From NCBI GenBank assembly GCA_009760885.1, contig CM019707.1, forward strand, positions 32,591,602-32,655,601: a stretch of DNA of 64,000 nucleotides. The letters are read 5' to 3'. The notes beneath the pieces were generated by a model. The model did no database searches, had not been told where the DNA came from, and saw nothing but the letters and a program-made list of their open reading frames with translations. The position numbers and the translations under genes were made by a program. Positions within the stretch are counted from its first letter, which is position 1, and the number at the start of each line of letters is the position of its first letter. Positions 10,759-21,600 of the stretch are shown here, piece after piece. The stretch comes from Achatina immaculata. Taxonomy: Eukaryota; Mollusca; Gastropoda; Stylommatophora; Achatinidae.

Positions 10759-11229
10759 AGGAAAGAAGCAAGGACAGAACAAAGAAAGCTAAATGTAATA
10801 ATGCAAGGACAGAACAAGCAAAGGCTAGCTAAACTACCTGCAGTGAAGCAAAGATAGAGCAAACAAAGACTAACTAAACTACCTGCAATGAAGCAAAGAT
10901 AGAGCAAACAAAGACTAGCTAAACTACTTGCAGTGAAGCAAAGACAGAGCAAACAAAGACTAGCTAAACTACTTGCAATGAAGCAAAGACAGAGGAAACA
11001 AAGACTGACTAAACTACCTGCAATGAAGCAAAGATAGAGCAAACAAAGACTAGCTAAACTATCTGCAATAGAGCAAACAAAGACTAGCTAAACTATCTGC
11101 AATGAAGCAAAGATAGAGCAAACAAAGTCTAGCTAAACTACCTGCAGTGAAGCAAGGATAGAACAAATTCTAGCTAAACTAACTGCAATGAGGAAAAGAT
11201 AGAGCCAACAAAGGCTAACTAAACTACCT
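10759..11229. repeat. 45-bp minisatellite, about 10 copies
   Basis: Units of 45 bp built around AGAGCAAACAAAGACTAGCT and CTACCTGCAATG run from about 10759, with the most divergent unit at the left edge. At 11228 the array is interrupted by the second copy of duplication D1. It resumes for about 40 bp at 12382-12420. The minus strand is open as a 136-residue frame of CF/SLASLCLL-type repeats, which is an array reading and not a gene. Confidence 0.93.
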
Positions 11230-12381
11230 TAGTACTGCTAGTTTCTGAGTTTTTTGGTTTTTTTTTTTTTAACTTTGTCTGAATCATGTCTTTAAAAGTT
11301 TGATATATTTATTTTGTAGCTGTGTTTTTTTTGTGCTAATATGGAGTTGTGAAAGTCATTTCTTTCTTTCTTTCTTTCTTTCTGATACATAGCTCCTAAA
11401 CTCCTGTTTATCTCGATATAGCGTTAGTTAGCTCAGGAGACAAACTTTGGACACTTATTCCTCCATTTTTTCGTTTTTTTTAATTTTTGCCAGACTCTGA
11501 TTTCTCTAATTAATGTTCGACTATCCAAATTTGATTCCTCTAATGGACTTTTCGATTTTCATTCCTCAAATGTTCTACTACTGAACTCTCATTTCATTAG
11601 TTAATATCCCACTACCCGCTTCCCATGAGCAGTATATTAGAAAGTGGGCAGTTAGTGTAAATCTTGTTAGAAAGGGAGAAACTAAGTACAGAGTGATCGG
11701 GAAAACCTGATCCTCTGGTTGTCGCTCGGCTAGAAGAAAAAAAGGCACGGTGCGGCATTTGAACAGAAAGAAAAAAGAAAGAGCAGACGACAAGATAGGA
11801 AAAGGAGAATGACGGTTAGAACTTAAGATCTAGAAAGAGTTGAAGTTCTATTTTGGTTAGGAAGTTGTAGTTTAGACAGTCTGTGAAATGTGTAGTTAGT
11901 ATGTAATAGATCATTAGAATAGAATGTAGCAGAAGAATCCGTTGGCATGGAAGTCTTAGGACTTTAGTAGACGCCGGTAACTTGTTCTGTGTCGTTGCCT
12001 TGAAGTTACGCCCTGACATGTGTTCTTGAAATTGCTCGTGCCATTGTCACATCGTCATCCAGTGTACCATTAAAATCATTATAACTTTATAATGCGTCCT
12101 GCACTACTTTATTTTGCCACTTAGAGAATGACTGATCCTGGGGAAGGCTCGTCTGTAAGTGTTTAGTATTCAGACACCAAAAAGAAGTACCATCACCATC
12201 ATCAAAGTCTATATAGCTTAATAAAGTTGCAGCCTGCCTGAGTGGAGTCCCGTCACATGTGAACATCATGCAATAATTATGAACCTGCTTTACCGATTCC
12301 TCTCATTAATGTTCTGGTGCCCAACTCTGATTTCTAAAATGTTCTACTTATAGCTACGTATAACGAAACGGCGTATAACGG
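11228..12381. repeat. direct duplication D1, right copy inside the 45-bp array
   Basis: This is the second copy of the block at 9462-10616. Its left edge joins array sequence (CTAAACTACC then TTAGTACTGC). Its right edge joins array sequence again (CGTATAACGG then GCAGCAAAGGTAGAGC). The copy therefore lies within the tandem array and does not merely abut it. Confidence 0.93.
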
Positions 12382-12420
12382 GCAGCAAAGGTAGAGCATA
12401 CAAAGACTAGCTAAAGAAGA

Positions 12421-13190
12421 TACAAGTGGCTTCTTCAGTTTTCAAGTTACGTCTTGAAGCACCTTTCAGGCCTTTGATATTTTTAACTTTTAAAGATAAT
12501 ATTTATCAACTGTCCCACGGCGACCTCCCGATGTAGAAGTATTCTCTTTTATGCCAGGTCACTTCTTGTCCGCACGATGTTGCGCGCCATCGGCCGAACT
12601 TGCTCTGACCCGGTGTTGTTTTGGCATTAAAAACTTGCGGTCGACGACCTATTTCTGGCCTACACCGATAAAACGACGCTGGTTAAAGTATTTTTAACCT
12701 TATCGGGAATAAGAGCTTCCTTATTGCTACTGGGGAAGAACTTTTTTGAATAGGAAAACAACGTCAAGGATTAATCTCAAGCACGTCTTTACTATTTTAT
12801 GTTTGCGACCAAGTTGGACGGAAGCGGCAGTCTGTCATCATCATCATGTTTTCATAAATTGTTTTGACTAGACGAAAAAAAAATCTTCCAAGACTTGGAC
12901 CAGATTTATGTCATTTCTGGATAGAAGAAGTTACAAGTAGATGCAGAGAACCCAAAGCCGCTCTGAGAACAGCAAACGCAGTCTTTTTTGTTGTTGTTGC
13001 AGTAGCGCAGATTTCCCTTGCACATGACATCTGCCAGAAGCTAAGCTGCAGACATGATATTCTTGGGCGCCCTCCCACCACCACCGCAACCTCCACCAAG
13101 TCTGTAAATATCTAACTACTGATAGCAATCGATTTCGTGTACCTCCATTTTCCGGACAAAATTCTGAATAATCCTAATTCTTACATCTTA
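12421..13190. other. gene-free stretch
   Basis: No array, coding exon or mobile element can be supported. A short open frame at 12864-13115 and overlapping minus-strand frames have no recognisable protein content. Confidence 0.45.
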
Positions 13191-13192
13191 CA

Positions 13193-13243
13193 TCCTTCTG
13201 GGGCCGTTAAGCGTCACACAGGGCTCACAAGGTAGTTCGCCAA
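13193..13243. repeat. short dispersed repeat shared with 2975-3025
   Basis: This is the second copy of the approximately 50-bp block with GGCCGTTAAGCGTCACA and GGTAGTTCGCCAAG. The surrounding sequence is unrelated to that at 3 kb. Confidence 0.6.
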
Positions 13244-13487
13244 GTTTTCCTGTTTTCGGTGAGCTTTTCAACCTCGTCAAGGGATTTTATGCCTACTAAT
13301 TTGGCCTTTCTTAACATTGTCTTCTTTAGAGTTTAATTTGGTCGATCTCTTTTTCTTCGGCCTTTTGTGTTCCACTTGACAGCTTGTTTTGAGATTCTAC
13401 TACATTACAATTTTCAATTCTCTGGACACATTCATGGTACATCCACCACTTACATTATTTGTATGTACATATATATACGGGGTACCA

Positions 13488-13690
13488 GATCGCAGAGCAT
13501 CTTCCACAGTTCCCGTATCACGAAACGTATTCAACAAATTTCTAACCGTAGCGCGATGAGGAGGTTGTTTATCAGGAAATTTTGCTATAAATCTTTGAAC
13601 AACCATCCATGTGTATCGACCGCCGTTTCGAAACACTCGTTCAACCGAGCAAATTCTTTCTTCCGTTGATAACACAATTCTGTTTTGAGT
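13488..13690 (-). pseudogene. IS630/Tc1-mariner-type transposase, N-terminal helix-turn-helix fragment
   Basis: The minus-strand frame reads LSTEERICSVERVFRNGG, then FIAKFPDKQPPHRATVRNLL, then FRDTGTVEDALRSGTP. This is the N-terminal helix-turn-helix region (DUF4817-like) that precedes the DDE domain in a family of invertebrate transposases ending this region with APRSGRP. The frame is open for 143 codons, but only the middle resembles the family. The catalytic part is absent. It is probably the same family as the catalytic remnant at 4585-5096. Confidence 0.7.
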
Positions 13691-13837
13691 GCAAAAAATT
13701 ACTCCAGCAGATGGCAACCATTCACTGCATTTTTCTTCACGATTAACTGTAAAAAAAAAGTAAAGATAGTCCCATAGCATTTCAAATGCCGTAGGGGGTG
13801 AAGCGTTAGAGACCTCATTATGCTGGGTCATCAGCGT

Positions 13838-14015
13838 ATGAGGTAGGGTGACCAGTTCCTTTCCTCGCTGCCTTTACTTCCCAGATTTTCTCTGGTACCC
13901 ATTTTACGAGGCTGGGTCGACCTCAGGGCCGTATTGGTCGGAAAAAAATCCCGCTCAGCTGGGGATTCGAACCCTCGACCATTTGGTTGCTAGACGAGTG
14001 CTAGCCGACCCACAC
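13838..14015 (-). repeat. tRNA-derived SINE, family S1 (copy 1)
   Basis: On the minus strand GGTTCGAATCCCC (13971-13983) is a good RNA polymerase III B box, preceded by a tRNA-like head (GGTCGGCTAGCACTCG). The body (CCTTTACTTCCCAGATTTTC, GGTACCCATTTTACGAGGC) is shared with copies at 18770, 31830 and 38690. This is the copy with the best preserved promoter. Confidence 0.75.
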
Positions 14016-14019
14016 GATT

Positions 14020-14930
14020 AACTGTGCAGCACATTTTTTATGACGTCATTTTCTTCATTTTTACATAGAAAGTGTAGTGAGACTTCAAAAAACAACTTGT
14101 ATATGTACATTGTGTGTACACTGTTTGTCATATCAGTGATGTTTACAATGGATATTGTACGATTACATTCTGAAGACCATCTACGTGATCCGTTTTCATC
14201 CATGACAGCTCTATGGTCAGGTTTCAAGTTACTTGACCGAAACTTGACTTTTCAAGTTTTCGCTAAAACATATTTCAAGTTAACAACTGAATCTTGACTC
14301 TTCAAGTCAGTGTTAACAGTTTCGCATTGACAGCAGAATCTTGAATTTCCAAGTCCATTTAAAAAGAGAAGATTTCAAACTAACAACTGAATCTTGACTT
14401 TTTCATGTCCTCTGAATCTTGACCATGGACGTGTTAAATTATATTTTTGCAACTCAAAATTGACGGCGACATAGTGAAACCATAGACAGCCAGTGGTTTC
14501 ACGGCACAAGAAAAATTGAGAACCGCTGTAATAAAGAAAGTACTCTACTGTTTTCATCAATTATTTACCAGACAGCACGGTCTCTATGTCCGGTTCAGGA
14601 TATGGAGTTCAATTACAGTCAAAGCGCATGATCTAAGGAGGTTCTTGCCTAGTTTTACGTAGTAAAAAAAAAAGTGTTTCCTAATCGAAGATACAAACAT
14701 TGGTCCAGTTCTGAGACAAACTGAGAGAAATAAACGAGAACTTGTCAGTGTTTTGCGGTGAACGAATGTTTCCTTATTTTGTTTTCCGAGCGTCTTACTC
14801 TTCATAATAGTGAATGTTTACGTTGTTTGGTTTAGCACTGCATTTTGTTTATATTGTTGTTTTCTTTGGTTACAGACTTCAGAGAGTAAGGGAATATTGT
14901 TTGCTGGTTCGCTACTTTACTTTATCCTTC
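14020..14930. other. gene-free stretch with loose CTTGACTTTTCAAG repeats
   Basis: No gene is supported. Between about 14225 and 14410 the words TTGACTTTTCAAG and AACAACTGAATCTTGAC recur four or five times with poor periodicity, an old decayed tandem repeat. Confidence 0.45.
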
Positions 14931-14934
14931 CTCT

Positions 14935-15095
14935 TGTACCGTGAAGTATTGAGGGGAGATGCCATTGGTTTTTCTGAGCCAGTTGGATGGCCTCAGTGAC
15001 GGTCATACCATAGCTAGCCAGTGTCTCTCAGATACCATTTAACCATCTCTTTCTGGGCCTTCCTCTTGATCTGTGCCCTGTAGTTTGTATATGTT
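14935..15095 (-). pseudogene. non-LTR retrotransposon reverse-transcriptase tail, family G
   Basis: The minus strand reads GHRSRGRPRKRWLNGI, a stop, then ETLASYGMTVTEAIQLAQ and QWH. This is the GRPRKRW...A..R..W tail typical of animal LINE ORF2 proteins. Only about 45 codons remain and one stop interrupts them. The sequence differs from families A, B and C in this window. Confidence 0.75.
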
Positions 15096-15139
15096 GGTTT
15101 ATATATTATAGAAAACGAAAAGAACAAAGGCACGGGTAT

Positions 15140-15427
15140 TAGAACTACAAGTTCAACTTGAGCTTCGCAGAGAAATGAGGATCAAGAAAACAAAATACTC
15201 TGGTCGTATCAAAAGACTGAAGACCACGCTAGAAGGAAAGGTGGAAGAGGAAAAAGAGCGAGAGGTAGACAGAGATGTAGATGGGAAGATAACAAACGAG
15301 AATAGACAGGACACAGTCTGGCTGACCGTACCATCAAGGCAAGGGAGCCGGAGATTTCATTACCGCTAACAGCCAACCTTCATACCGAACACGGCACATG
15401 ATGATGATGATGATGATGATGATGATC
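15140..15427 (+). pseudogene. non-LTR retrotransposon family B, 3' end (copy 1)
   Basis: The plus strand reads LQLELRREMRIKKTKYSG, then a basic stretch (EGKVEEEKEREVDRDVDGKI), then the ending FHYR, a stop, and a GATGATGATG tail (15402-15425). A related copy at 53815-54400 shares the tail wording and ends in the same ATG triplets. This is a 5'-truncated 3' end. Confidence 0.7.
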
Positions 15428-15541
15428 TAAACGCTGCCAGCAGATTAATAATCATTACTCTCGCTCAGATTACTGTCTGCTGTTATGCTGTTCAGCAGGT
15501 TGTACATACTATAGGCACTGTACAAATCGAGGGGGAGAGAG

Positions 15542-15547
<6 letters not shown>

Positions 15548-15581
<34 letters not shown>
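15548..15581. repeat. GA microsatellite
   Basis: A perfect (GA)n run of about 34 bases. Confidence 0.95.
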
Positions 15582-15583
<2 letters not shown>

Positions 15584-15669
15584 CTTAAGCTAAAAGTTTA
15601 AGTAAAGGCCGAGACCATATTAATGGCTATGCTGCCATCTTATACTTCCTGATTGTTTTTGCAAGATGA

Positions 15670-16010
15670 TTGTTGTAGCTGCGACATAGCATTGATAACT
15701 CTTGTCTGTTGTAGCTATGATAAAGCACTGATAACTTTTGCCTGTTGTAGCTATGATAAAGCACTGATAACTTTTGCCTGTTCTAGCTACGACATAACAC
15801 TGATAACTTTTGCCTGTTCTAGCTACGACATAACACTGATAACTTTTGCTTGTTCTAGCTACGATATAGCACTGATAACTTTTGCTTGTTCTAGCTACGA
15901 CATAGCACTGATAACTTTTGCCTGTTCTAGCTACGACATAACACTGGTAACTTTTGCCTGTTCTAGCTACGACATAGCACTGGTAACTTTTGCTTGTTAT
16001 AGCTGTGAGT
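15670..16010. repeat. 36-bp minisatellite, about 9 copies
   Basis: Units of 36 bp contain TAGCTACGACATAGCACTGA and AACTTTTGCCTGTTC. The period is divisible by three, so the plus strand reads as a 128-residue frame of C-S-Y-D-I-A-L-I-T-F-A repeats. There is no start context, splice site or domain to suggest it is expressed. Confidence 0.92.
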
Positions 16011-16489
16011 TTACGTCCTACTATTCTATCGAGTTTTAAGTCCTGCTTTGGTGCGAGAGGTTAGGTCCTCATGTACAGTCGAGCTTAGGTCGGGCTGTGC
16101 TGGCGAGGACGGTAAACCATCTGGTCATATTCTAGTACTCCCGGTTATTAACATTCTCTTCTACCTTCGGTCACGTTGTCTCAGCCATCTTACTGATAGT
16201 AAGGGGATTACATTAGGGTCAATGTTCTGCGTTTTCCTATCGCCACAGAAAAAGTCCGTCATCCGCCTGTCCTACAGGATTTTGTCTAAACGATGACGAT
16301 ATTGGTCTTCATTACTTGTGTTTTTTCATTCTATTTTTGTTGTTGTTTACTGAACTGTAACGTTCTGCATGTCCTGTTTGTCACGTTAAGACAAACACGA
16401 GTTTTTGGCCGAGGATTCTTTTGGGTAGTTCGTGATCGTTGTAGATACTTTTGTGAGAACAACTTTTCTGGTTAAGTATGTGGTTATGC

Positions 16490-16745
16490 TTTTATGTAAT
16501 CTCATGGTTTAATTCATTTAATATCATAGTTTAATTCATTAAACCTCATGATTTAAAGGATGTAGCCTTATTGTTTAATTCATTTAATCTCATAGTTTAA
16601 TTCAATTTACTTCATGGTTTAATTCATGTAATCTAGTGGTTTAATTAAATTTACATCATGGTTTAATTCATGTAATCTCAATGTTTATTTCATGTAAACT
16701 TATGGTTTAATTTATGTAATCTCATGGTGTAATTCATTTAACCCT
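16490..16745. repeat. AT-rich 22-24-bp degenerate tandem repeat
   Basis: About eleven imperfect units contain TCATGGTTTAATTCATTTAA. Divergence is higher than in the other arrays here, so this one is older. Confidence 0.85.
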
Positions 16746-17690
16746 CAACATTGTTGGAAACCTTTGATTACTGAAATTTGTTTTCAGACGTGACTAGCAA
16801 CATTCTTGTTACACCTTCAGCTTAATCCTGTTCTTAGAAATTAAAAGAACTATAACATGTCTGATCCAGTCTCATAACATGTTCCTCAGCCAGAACGGCA
16901 CTATATGTTTATGTCTTTTTTTTAAAAATGAACGTTTCCATTTCAAAACGCGCCGATGTATATTCTATTTTGTGCCTCTGCGTCACATTTAATGAATGAT
17001 CTTTACTCTTGTAACCGCGTGCGTATAACTGGTAATAAAGTGCGCCAGCAGCAAGACTATAAGGTTTAAAAGCTAAGCTCCACATGGATCTAATTAATCG
17101 TACCAAAGTACTGTGTACTTTAGATAGTTCTCATTGGCACAAACTGTTTGGCAATCTGGAGTGTAAGCTATCGTGTGCGTGTGTGTGTGTGTGTGTGTTT
17201 CTTTAATTGTCACACGCAGTGCTCTCGGCGGTATCTGTGCACTTTTATGCTTACATCTTTCTAACTGGGTTACATTGTTTTAACTGGATCCTACATACGC
17301 TGTGTTCATTCCCAGTAAACAGGTCTGTACTCTTGTAATCCAGGGACTGTTTTCTTAACTGTTTGTCAGCTGATGTGTGTTCGGGTAAGTATCATCTATT
17401 TTAGAGTTTGGAACCCCAATATTTGCTAAATATAGTGGCGTAGTTGCATGGGCCAACCACTGCTGGCCAAAACGTGTTTCTTTGCAGTGGGATGTTTGTT
17501 TGTCATTAATGGCAAAGCGGTTAGTTCTTCTACGCCGCCTTCATGTTTCGTTTTCGATGTTTGGAAATGGTTGCATCACTGTCAGGAACTTCACTTATCT
17601 TCCCCTCCCCCCCCTCCCGTTACCGCCCCAGAACTGATGTCTTGACCAAGACAAATACTCCAAGCACCAGTGACAATCTACCTGGTGGAA
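16746..17690. other. gene-free stretch
   Basis: No gene is supported. It contains a GT run (17175-17200) and a C-rich patch near 17604. Short open frames here show no recognisable protein content. Confidence 0.45.
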
Positions 17691-17699
17691 TTTTCATAT

Positions 17700-17935
17700 A
17701 ATTTTGTCCAGCCCGGCGGCCATTTGGTCTACTCTTTTCGTGGGTCCCATCTGCCAGGGGATTTTAAACGTTCACGACAATGCATACACGGGAGTTGTGT
17801 CCTCACACTTAGAGACCAGGGGAATTTATTGCTGGAGAATTCATGAGGTGGGAGGATACATGCCACTTCTGATCGGATTCGAACCAGCGACCTCCCAACA
17901 CTCGTTAAACACTGAGGCATTAAAACAGCTATGGA
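17700..17935 (-). repeat. probable tRNA-derived SINE, second family
   Basis: On the minus strand GGTTCGAATCCGATC (near 17873-17887) resembles a polymerase III B box, preceded by a possible tRNA head. The body differs from family S1. There is only one copy in the window, so family status is inferred. The 37-bp array starts right after its tRNA-like end. Confidence 0.45.
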
Positions 17936-17939
17936 GCCT

Positions 17940-18197
17940 AAACCATGCTCAGTCCGACACAGTGCCGGTACTTCTAAAACCATGCTCAGTCCGACACAGT
18001 GCCGGTACTTCTAAAACCATGCTCAGTCCGACACAGTGCCGGTACTTCTGAAACCATGCTCAGTCAGACACAGTGCCGGTACTTCTGAAACCATGCTCAG
18101 TCCGACACAGTGCCGGTACTTCTAAAACCATGCTCAGTCCGACACAGTGCCGGTACTTCTAAAACCATGCTCAGTCCGACACAGTGCCGGTACTTCT
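17940..18197. repeat. 37-bp minisatellite, 7 copies
   Basis: Seven units of 37 bp contain CATGCTCAGTCCGACACAGT and GCCGGTACTTCT, with single-base differences (for example TCAGACA in place of TCCGACA at about 18064). Confidence 0.94.
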
Positions 18198-18429
18198 ACA
18201 TCATCTCCACTCCAGCTGCAATGATTTCGAGTTCTCATTTCAAACTGGACCTTGGGGTCATAAAAATACCTAGAGTTGCTTCAGAATATATCCAGGATTA
18301 TCTAGATCTTTTAAGCGTTTATTTAAAAAAAACTGTATAGGACGTATTTCTTTTCTCAGAACAATATATAGGTGATAATTAATACGCTAAATGTCACTGA
18401 AAGTATTGTTAATATTTCAGTAAAGGTAA

Positions 18430-18760
18430 AAGGTAAAATTCCCGTTTCCATACCATTGAGGCAGTCAACCATTTGCATGCCCCTTGCGGAACTTTGCCTC
18501 CCTAACAGCTCTCGTGTGGGCCTCTCGGTTGTAAGCAAGATGCCCTGCTGGTGATGCATCCATTTGCAGACTATCAACGATGTCTTGCAGCCATCCTCGC
18601 CTTGTAATTCCTCTCTTTCTTTTTCCCATTATGTATCCTCCCAAGACGGTCTTTTCTAAATTCCCATGACGTTTAATGTGTCCAAAATATTTAAAGTTTT
18701 CTCTGTTTAATCTTCTTTACTAGCCAGCCTTCTTCAACATGAAGTTCTTCTATGCCATTA
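18430..18760 (-). pseudogene. non-LTR retrotransposon family C, reverse-transcriptase tail (copy 1)
   Basis: Read on the minus strand, the order is ELHVEEGWLVKKIK, then KYFGHIK, then YIMGK, a basic stretch, LQDIVDSLQMDASPAGHLA, NREA, and a terminal KFRKGHA-like stretch. Related copies lie at 30782, 36895, 48985 and 50125. Several frameshifts are present. The insert is truncated upstream. Confidence 0.75.
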
Positions 18761-18767
18761 ATGCATA

Positions 18768-19008
18768 ATGGGGAATACGGTGTTAGGCCCGTATTTTCCA
18801 CGACCTTCGGCACATGAAAGTCTGATGTGGTCAGTATCACGCCTGGCCGCTTTACCTTCCCCAGATTTCTCTGGTATCCGTTTTTTGAGGCTGAGTGAAC
18901 CCCGGGGGCTTTCTGGTGTGTACCAGGAAAAACCCCGCTGCTGGGACTGAACCCGACACCACCTGGTTATTAAACCGAGCGCCTAACCACTTGGCTAACC
19001 GTTCATAT
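18768..19008 (-). repeat. tRNA-derived SINE, family S1 (copy 2)
   Basis: The body shares GTCAGTATCACGCCTGGC, CCCAGATTTCTCTGGTA and GAGGCTGAGTGAACC with the other S1 copies. The tRNA-related head on the minus strand is at the right (CGGTTAGCCAAGTGGTTAGG, ending at 19003), and the B box is degenerate (GGTTCAGTCCC). Confidence 0.75.
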
Positions 19009-19097
19009 TTCAGTAATGCTCATAATTACCTTGACACTGTCACACAGACACACACACACGTACACAAAATGAAGATCACCAGCAATGTCTTCATTAC

Positions 19098-19202
19098 CTT
19101 CATCATTTGAAGGACCTGTTTGGCACAGATGATGTACAAGCTTCGTCTCTTGCAGAATTTGTTTCGTTTCGTACGCTGCCATTGTTCCTATAGCTTTTAC
19201 AA
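19098..19202 (-). CDS. candidate internal coding exon, protein unknown
   Basis: The minus strand has a pyrimidine-rich acceptor CCTCCTCCTGAAG (19215-19203) and a donor GAAG/GTAATG at 19097. Between them one frame is open, reading VKAIGTMAAYETKQIL and ending GPSNDEG. The composition looks more protein-like than the surrounding array frames. I do not recognise the protein. The alternating helix-like pattern is vaguely armadillo-like, which is a guess. The 29-bp array starts immediately upstream of the acceptor. It may be chance. Confidence 0.25.
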
Positions 19203-19216
19203 CTTCAGGAGGAGGT

Positions 19217-20092
19217 TGATAAGTGTAGGAACATTTCCCACGTCTTGATAAGTGTAGGAACATTTCCCACGTCTTGATAAGTGTAGGAACATTTCCCACG
19301 TCTTGATAAGTGTAGAAACATTTCCCACGTCTTGATAAGTGTAGGAACATTTCCCACGTCTTGATAAGTGTAGGAACATTTCCCACGTCTTGATAAGTGT
19401 AGGAACATTTCCCACGTCTTGATAAGTGTAGAAACATTTCCCACGTCTTGATAAGTGTAGAAACATTTCCCACGTCTTGATAAGTGTAGAAACATTTCCC
19501 ACGTCTTGATAAGTGTAGGAACATTTCCCACGTCTTGATAAGTGTAGAAACATTTCCCACGTCTTGATAAGTGTAGGAACATTTCCCACGTCTTGATAAG
19601 TATAGAAACATTTCCCACGTCTTGATAAGTATAGAAACATTTCCCACGTCTTGATAAGTGTAGAAACATTTCCCACGTCTTGATAAGTATAGAAACATTT
19701 CCCACGTCTTGATAAGTGTAGAAACATTTCCCACGTCTTGGTAAGTGTAGGAACATTTCCCACGTCTTGATAAGTATAGGAACATTTCCCACGTCTTGAT
19801 AAGTGTAGAAACATTTCCCACGTCTTGATAAGTGTAGGAACATTTCCCACGTCTTGATAAGTGTAGGAACATTTCCCACGTCTTGATAAGTGTAGAAACA
19901 TTTCCCACGTCTTGATAAGTGTAGGAACATTTCCCACGTCTTGATAAGTGTAGAAACATTTCCCACGTCTTGATAAGTGTAGGAACATTTCCCACGTCTT
20001 GATAAGTGTAGGAATATTTCCCATACCTTTATAAGTGTAGGAACATTTCCCATGTCGTGATAAGTGTAGAAATATTTCCCGTGCCCTGATAA
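19217..20092. repeat. 29-bp minisatellite, about 30 copies
   Basis: Units of 29 bp contain GATAAGTGTAGGAACATTTC and CCACGTCTT, varying mainly at one G/A position (TAGGAAC or TAGAAAC) and at GTGTAG/GTATAG. Divergence rises at the right edge (20010-20090). Because 29 is not a multiple of three and the unit has no minus-strand stop in any frame, all three minus frames stay open for 275 to 330 codons. They are periodic readings of the array. Confidence 0.97.
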
Positions 20093-20205
20093 ACTGAATT
20101 TGACTAGTAAAACAGAACGAAGAAGTTCCATCATCATTCTATTTCTCAGTCTAGATTTGGAAAGATTAATATTACGTACTTAGCAAGCACGCGCACACAC
20201 ACACA

Positions 20206-20249
20206 CACTTTCTCTCTCTCTCTCTCTGTCTCTCTCTCTCTCTCTCTCA
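20206..20249. repeat. CT microsatellite
   Basis: An interrupted (CT)n run of about 40 bases preceded by a CA run. Confidence 0.93.
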
Positions 20250-20396
20250 GTATTTGAAAGTGGTAGTATCAGAGCTGACATATCACAGTCACAAAGTTCT
20301 TAGAATGTCTGTAAATGTCCTGAAACATGTCTGTAATGCTTTACTTCATTCCAGAAGACATCTGTATGTTTATGATTCCAATCAACAAAATTAATT

Positions 20397-21052
20397 ATGG
20401 GTAGCTGGTATTCCGCTGCACTAACTAACTTAATTCTGGGTAGCTGGTATTCCGCTGCACTAACTAACTTAATTCTGGGTAGCTGGTATTCCGCTGCACT
20501 AACTAACTTAATTCTGGGTAACTGGTATTCCGCTGCACTAACTAACTTAATTCTGGGTAACTGGTATTCCGCTGCACTAACTAACTTAATTCTGGGTAAC
20601 TGGTATTCCGCTGCACTAACTAACTTAATTCTGAGTAACTGGTATTCCGCTGCACTAACTAATTAATTCTGGGTAGCTGGTATTCCGCTGTACTAACTAA
20701 ATTAATTCTAGGTAACTGGTATTCCGCTGCACTAACTAACTTAATTCTAGGTAACTGGTATTCCGCTGCACTAACTAACTTAATTCTAGGTAACTGGTAT
20801 TCCGCTGCACTAACTAACTTAATTCTAGGTAACTGGTATTCCGCTGCACTAACTAACTTAATTCTGGGTAACTGGTATTCCGCTGCACTAACTAACTTAA
20901 TTCTGGGTAACTGGTATTCCGCTGCACTAACTAACTTAATTCTGGGTAACTGGTATTCCGCTGCACTAACTAACTTAATTCTAGGTAACTGGTATTCCAC
21001 TGCACTAACTAAATTAATTCTAGGTAACTGGTATTCCGCTGCACTAACTAAA
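20397..21052. repeat. 39-bp minisatellite, 17 copies
   Basis: Units of 39 bp contain GGTAACTGGTATTCCGCTGC and ACTAACTAACTTAATTCT. Variants (GGGTAGC, GGGTAAC, TAGGTAAC) occur in runs of neighbouring units, showing local block amplification. The in-frame period produces open frames on both strands that I reject as genes. Confidence 0.96.
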
Positions 21053-21184
21053 TGTCTTCAGGAACGCGTAAATATTTCATTACTTTACAAAGTGAAGAGA
21101 TGCCCTTCGTTGGCTGAAGCATATTATGTGAAGTTTCCACCGGTGACTTTCTTCCTAGCCACACTGACAGCCGATGCAGTAACT

Positions 21185-21338
21185 TCTCTCTCTCTCTTTC
21201 TCTCTCTCTCTCTTTCTATTTCTCTCTCTCTCTCTCTATTTCTCTCTCTCTATCTCTCTCTCTCTATTTCTCTCTCTCTCTCTATTTCTCTCTCTCTGTT
21301 TCTCTCTCTCTCTCTATCTATTTCTCTCTCTCTCTCTT
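21185..21338. repeat. CT-rich microsatellite
   Basis: CTCTCT tracts are interrupted by TTTCTATTT at regular spacing. Confidence 0.93.
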
Positions 21339-21600
21339 CTTCCCTCAATTTTTCCAGTTGCCATAATGTGTTCCAATTTTCCTCTTCTCAGAAAATGTCC
21401 TACAAATCTCGCTTGTCTGTCTCTGATCTTTGCTGCAATTTGCCTTTTAACTCCAGCCTCTCTTAAGACTTCTTCGTTGGTTTTCTTAGCTGTCCATGGT
21501 ACATCCTTCTTATGAACCACATTTCTATGGCCTCCATTTCTCGCCGTACTCTCTTATTAGTGGGCCATGCTTCACATCCATAAATAAAGACAGAAGAAAA
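21314..21600 (-). pseudogene. non-LTR retrotransposon reverse-transcriptase tail, family E
   Basis: The minus strand gives IYGCEAWP, then REMEAIEMWFIRRM, then IRDRQARFVGHFLRRGKLEH and MATGKIEGRRERE. This is the thumb and basic tail of a LINE-type ORF2. One frameshift separates the MWFIRRM part from the NEEVLREAG part. The terminal R-E-R-E codons run into the CT/GA microsatellite at 21185-21338. Confidence 0.75.

Noticed and set aside
9462..12381. D1 copies as long terminal repeats of a retrotransposon
   Set aside because: No TG...CA ends, primer-binding site, polypurine tract or target duplication, and the DNA between them is only a 45-bp array.
12864..13128. Overlapping 60-80-codon frames on both strands
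   Set aside because: No homology recognised and no splice context.
19217..20092. CRISPR-like array (29-bp repeats)
   Set aside because: The units are contiguous with no spacers, and the DNA is from an animal nucleus.
19003..20137. Three overlapping minus-strand frames of 275-330 residues
   Set aside because: They are the same 29-bp unit read in three frames; no domain, start context or codon bias.
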